Shown: in pieces, positions 61,510 through 64,000 of the stretch
Position numbering within the stretch: position 1 is the first letter of the stretch
How the letters are laid out: each line of letters starts with the position of its first letter
Source: an uncultured Flavobacterium sp.
GTDB taxonomy: Bacteria; Bacteroidota; Bacteroidia; Flavobacteriales; Flavobacteriaceae
Length of the DNA stretch: 64,000 nucleotides
Assembly: GCF_951805225.1 (NCBI RefSeq)
Contig: NZ_OX638201.1
Coordinates: 1,364,001-1,428,000, forward strand
Direction of reading: 5' to 3'
Position numbers and translations under genes: made by a program
Notes under the pieces: model-generated
Seen by the model: the letters and a program-made list of their open reading frames with translations, nothing else
What the model was told of the DNA's origin: nothing
The model's database searches: none

Positions 61510-62376
61510 TTATTTACCTTTTGTATCTGGATTACTTTTTTGAGTTTTTTTTCGATAAGAAGACGGATTTTTCCCTGTATGCGCTTTAAAAATTCGAGTA
61601 AAATGACTTTGATCTGAAAATCCTGTCATGTACGCTATTTCGGTTAAAGAATGAGTAGAAGTTGAAATAAGATTGATTGCTTTTTCAATTCGGAGTTTTC
61701 TAACGTATTCGCCAAAATTCAGATCTTCAAAATGTTTCGAAAATTCTCTTGATAAATATGAAGGATTTAAATCTAATTCGTTGGAAATTTTCTTTAAATC
61801 GAATGCAAATTGCGCATCGATTTGGTCTTGAATTATTTCTTTTAAATCTTTGACCCAAGTTGGTGTTTTGGCTGCAGATTTTTTGTCTTTCAGGAATTTA
61901 TTATAAACTTCATGAAGCAAATTCTCAAAAGGACTATTTTGCAAATGATTTTGTTTATAAAGATGCGTTGCCCAACTATATAAGGCATCATACAGAATCA
62001 TTCCGCTTTCCAGTAATTTATAATCGTCAATTATATTATAAGAAAGTCCCGCAGAAATTGCCCAAAGTCCCGCCGATTCTTTGGCGATATCGTGGCGATC
62101 TGTATCTGCGCCGCGAACAATTCCGGCAATAATTAGAATTGCAGGATCATTGATTTCATACTTTTTAACGATGTAATCAAATGTACTTTGATCATTATAA
62201 TGCGTAAACTCAACATCTGGAATATCAAACGGAATTGCATTTAATTCTTTGGCTTTGTCCAAAACAAGACTAAAAGGCACATAAATAAATTCTGCTTCCT
62301 GGTCAACAAATTTTTTAATTAACCAAGGACATGCAATTCGATCTATTTTTGGTCGTTCTCGGGTAATCCACTTCAT
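61510..62376 (-). CDS. ChrB-domain / AraC-type fusion regulator
   Basis: The 288-residue protein joins a ChrB C-terminal-like domain (about 1-145; ITRERPKIDRIACPWLIKKF, FIYVPF, then GADTDRHDIAKESAGLWAISAG) to an AraC helix-turn-helix domain (about 190-280; LDLNPSYLSREFSKHFEDL, SLTEIAYMTGFSDQSHFTRIFKAHTGK). ChrB proteins are linked to chromate resistance, but no chrA transporter is adjacent. This fused form looks like a one-component regulator that senses through the ChrB domain. Its target is unknown. Confidence 0.88.
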   Translation of the reverse strand: MKWITRERPKIDRIACPWLIKKFVDQEAEFIYVPFSLVLDKAKELNAIPFDIPDVEFTHYNDQSTFDYIVKKYEINDPAILIIAGIVRGADTDRHDIAKESAGLWAISAGLSYNIIDDYKLLESGMILYDALYSWATHLYKQNHLQNSPFENLLHEVYNKFLKDKKSAAKTPTWVKDLKEIIQDQIDAQFAFDLKKISNELDLNPSYLSREFSKHFEDLNFGEYVRKLRIEKAINLISTSTHSLTEIAYMTGFSDQSHFTRIFKAHTGKNPSSYRKKTQKSNPDTKGK

Positions 62377-62447
62377 TTTAAAAGATTAAAGGTGTTTTGC
62401 TTCTCAAATCTACTTTATTTTTATTTATAAATTTAATCTTCAAAAAT

Positions 62448-62849
62448 TTAAATATTCTCATGCCAATCATGTCCACATCCGTTTTTACATTCCGTTTCGC
62501 GACGTTCTGTATCTGTGATTTTAAAAATCCATAGAAGCGAAATAATTATTTTTTCATATTCATTTTCGGGTAATTCCCTTAATTTCTGGAAGGCAATTTT
62601 AGTTGGGAATTTAGTAAGTAAAACTATCGGAGTAAAAGTTTGTTTTAGTGGAGTACTAGAAATCGCTTTCTGATAAGAAGGAGTGCTATAAGTGGCCTTT
62701 TCTGGAATAGAATTAAAAATGAAAAAAATTAGAGTATTGAATGTTTTCTTAAAATCGAAGTCTGAATTGTTTAAGATTAACGCTACTCCCTCATTAAATT
62801 CTATTCTGTTTTGAGCTATTAAATTTATTTGTTTTTCGATTATATCCAT
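62448..62849 (-). CDS. Hypothetical protein
   Basis: The 133-residue product has no signal peptide and is not recognised; it contains a hydrophobic stretch (FKKTFNTLIFFIFNS) and ends with a cluster NGCGHDWHE with two Cys and two His in its last residues (ETECKNGCGHDWHENI), which could bind a metal. A promoter is not obvious. It lies between the terminator at 62873 and the ChrB-AraC gene. Confidence 0.68.
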   Translation of the reverse strand: MDIIEKQINLIAQNRIEFNEGVALILNNSDFDFKKTFNTLIFFIFNSIPEKATYSTPSYQKAISSTPLKQTFTPIVLLTKFPTKIAFQKLRELPENEYEKIIISLLWIFKITDTERRETECKNGCGHDWHENI

Positions 62850-62872
62850 TTAATAAAAACGTAAAATTTTAT

Positions 62873-62910
62873 ATAAAAAAGCCACTTCTATATCGGAAAT
62901 GGCTTTTCTT
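62873..62910 (-). terminator. Terminator of the PQQ-propeller gene
   Basis: AAAAGCCA and TGGCTTTT form the core stem, extended by TTC/GAA. On the minus strand a T run follows, just after the stop of the 62913 gene. Confidence 0.8.
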
Positions 62911-62912
62911 TT

Positions 62913-64000
62913 TTATTGTCTAATTTTCTTTACAAATGCGCTATAAGCATTGTCTTTAATAGAAGTTCGGAGATAAACTTCGTTTTCGTCTTTTGTTTTA
63001 AATTCAAACTGAATTAAAGCTGCATCAGAATAATAAAATAAGGAATCATCATTTGCAAACTCAAGATTTGAAATAGGTTTTGTGGTTAATTTTGCCTCAA
63101 ATGCTATTTCGCCATTCGTAATGTCAATTTGAAAAAGTTTTGCTTTATGCGTATATCCAAATATATTATCACTTTCCTCAAGAATGTATTCGATATTGTC
63201 GTCTTTAAAATCCGTTTTCCAAAGCTGAGTTCCTGTTTTAGAATCTAACGCATATAGAGAAGAAACAGTTGTTCCTTGCGCTGCAAAATATATTTTTTTG
63301 TCTTTGCAAACGATACGATCTTTAATATTAGATTGATTTTCATCTAATTTAAATTGCCATAAAATATCCGGTTTATTTGGACTTAAAGCATAAACTATAT
63401 CTTTTTCATTTGCAATAAATACATTTTCACCATCAGTTACAGGTTTTCCGTGTATAGGTTCTTCAAAGCTTTTTTGGTAAATAAGTTTTCCTGTATTTGC
63501 TTCAAAACTATAGAATTGAGTTCCGCTTTGAGTAAAAACTTTATTGTCAAAATAGAGAACCGAAATATCATTGTTTGTAGAATCTAATTTATAGTTCCAT
63601 ATTAAACTACCATCTTTTAGATCAAGCGCATAAATATTATTATTTGGACTTTGAGTTGTAATAAACAGTTTTCCGTCATGAATTACAGGAATTTGATCTT
63701 TTAGTATAATTTGATCAGTAATATTTCCTAATCTTGTTTTCCAAAAAATGGCTCCGGTTTGATTATCAATTGCAAAAATTTCACCATTAATAAACGGAAC
63801 GTACACTACTCCATCTAATAATGTTATTTGATTTGCACACATTTCGGTGTGATTATCTGTAGCTTTTACGGTCCAGGCGATTGTCTCAGATTCTAAATCA
63901 AATGCAAAAAGAGAACCATCGTAATCGTAAATTAAAACCAAAGCTTCGTCTAATGGAACTTTTGTAACAGGTTTTATTGCTTTATTAGTAACGATATCAT
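62913..64000 (-). CDS. PQQ-like beta-propeller repeat protein (5' end outside the window)
   Basis: The frame is open through the window edge, so the gene is partial; the TTG at 63941 is unlikely to be the true start. At least 362 residues are visible, made of repeated PQQ-type blades (SLFAFDLESETIAWTVKA, GEIFAIDNQTGAIFWKTR, NIYALDLKDGSLIWNYK, SLYALDSKTGTQLWKTD). The visible repeats resemble BamB-like or outer-membrane scaffold propellers rather than an enzyme; no PQQ-dehydrogenase residues are seen. The missing N-terminus may hold a signal or lipoprotein peptide. Confidence 0.85.
   Translation of the reverse strand, partial: DIVTNKAIKPVTKVPLDEALVLIYDYDGSLFAFDLESETIAWTVKATDNHTEMCANQITLLDGVVYVPFINGEIFAIDNQTGAIFWKTRLGNITDQIILKDQIPVIHDGKLFITTQSPNNNIYALDLKDGSLIWNYKLDSTNNDISVLYFDNKVFTQSGTQFYSFEANTGKLIYQKSFEEPIHGKPVTDGENVFIANEKDIVYALSPNKPDILWQFKLDENQSNIKDRIVCKDKKIYFAAQGTTVSSLYALDSKTGTQLWKTDFKDDNIEYILEESDNIFGYTHKAKLFQIDITNGEIAFEAKLTTKPISNLEFANDDSLFYYSDAALIQFEFKTKDENEVYLRTSIKDNAYSAFVKKIRQ

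Overview
The window looks like a chromosomal segment of a Flavobacterium-type organism (phylum Bacteroidota). The evidence is the AT-rich base composition, the TAnnTTTG-type -7 promoter boxes, the very short 5' leaders, the gene families present (class II IlvC, short-form LeuA, fused E1alpha/E1beta, long LepB, DUF885 lipoprotein, AraC/Crp regulators) and many intergenic hairpin repeats. No rRNA, tRNA, insertion sequence, prophage or CRISPR-cas locus was recognised.

Layout. 1-7.1 kb: branched-chain amino acid biosynthesis, leuA (3' end)-leuB, then ilvD-ilvB-ilvN-ilvC. The ilv operon is preceded by a 24-codon Ile/Val-rich leader peptide and an intrinsic terminator, which is a textbook layout for translation-coupled attenuation. 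7.1-7.5 kb: a gene-free stretch that folds on paper into a closed multi-helix structure ending in a terminator, a candidate ncRNA. 7.6-12.6 kb: acs, then convergent genes for a cNMP/CBS/DUF294 nucleotidyltransferase and a DnaQ-like exonuclease that has lost two catalytic residues; between them lie three spaced 38-nt repeats flanked by two near-identical terminators. 12.8-25.4 kb: small secreted proteins, an MFS exporter, type II NADH dehydrogenase, GNAT, two helicases, MscS, thioesterase and a Crp-like regulator. 25.5-34.6 kb: oxidoreductases, an AraC regulator, an MBL-fold hydrolase with an apparent 5' frameshift, DUF885 peptidase-like lipoprotein and fused 2-oxoacid dehydrogenase E1. 34.7-43.6 kb: 2OG-Fe(II)-type oxygenase, SUI1-like factor, nucleoside phosphorylase, several small proteins, a leaderless substrate-binding protein, a transglutaminase-like membrane protein and an ABC-F ATPase. 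43.8-46.6 kb: a divergent S24-type repressor/small-protein pair and an ArsR-SRPBCC-DoxX operon with two clear operators. 48-52.2 kb: two consecutive AraC regulator + FAD monooxygenase modules, the second strongly Tet(X)-like. 52.7-64 kb: class C beta-lactamase-like hydrolase, an MBOAT/AlgJ-like O-acylation pair, signal peptidase I, a TlpA-like thioredoxin, a ChrB-AraC fusion regulator and a PQQ-type beta-propeller running off the end.

Most intergenic regions carry one of about ten families of inverted repeats (for example TTAACCGCAAAG, GTTTCAGGTTTC, ACCATATAAGTTATATAAG, AACCCGACAGG). Two copies of one hairpin family show compensatory differences in both arms. The strongest candidates for something not previously described are the ilv leader, the structured RNA downstream of ilvC, the three-unit array downstream of acs, and the conserved-looking structured element at 30.7 kb.
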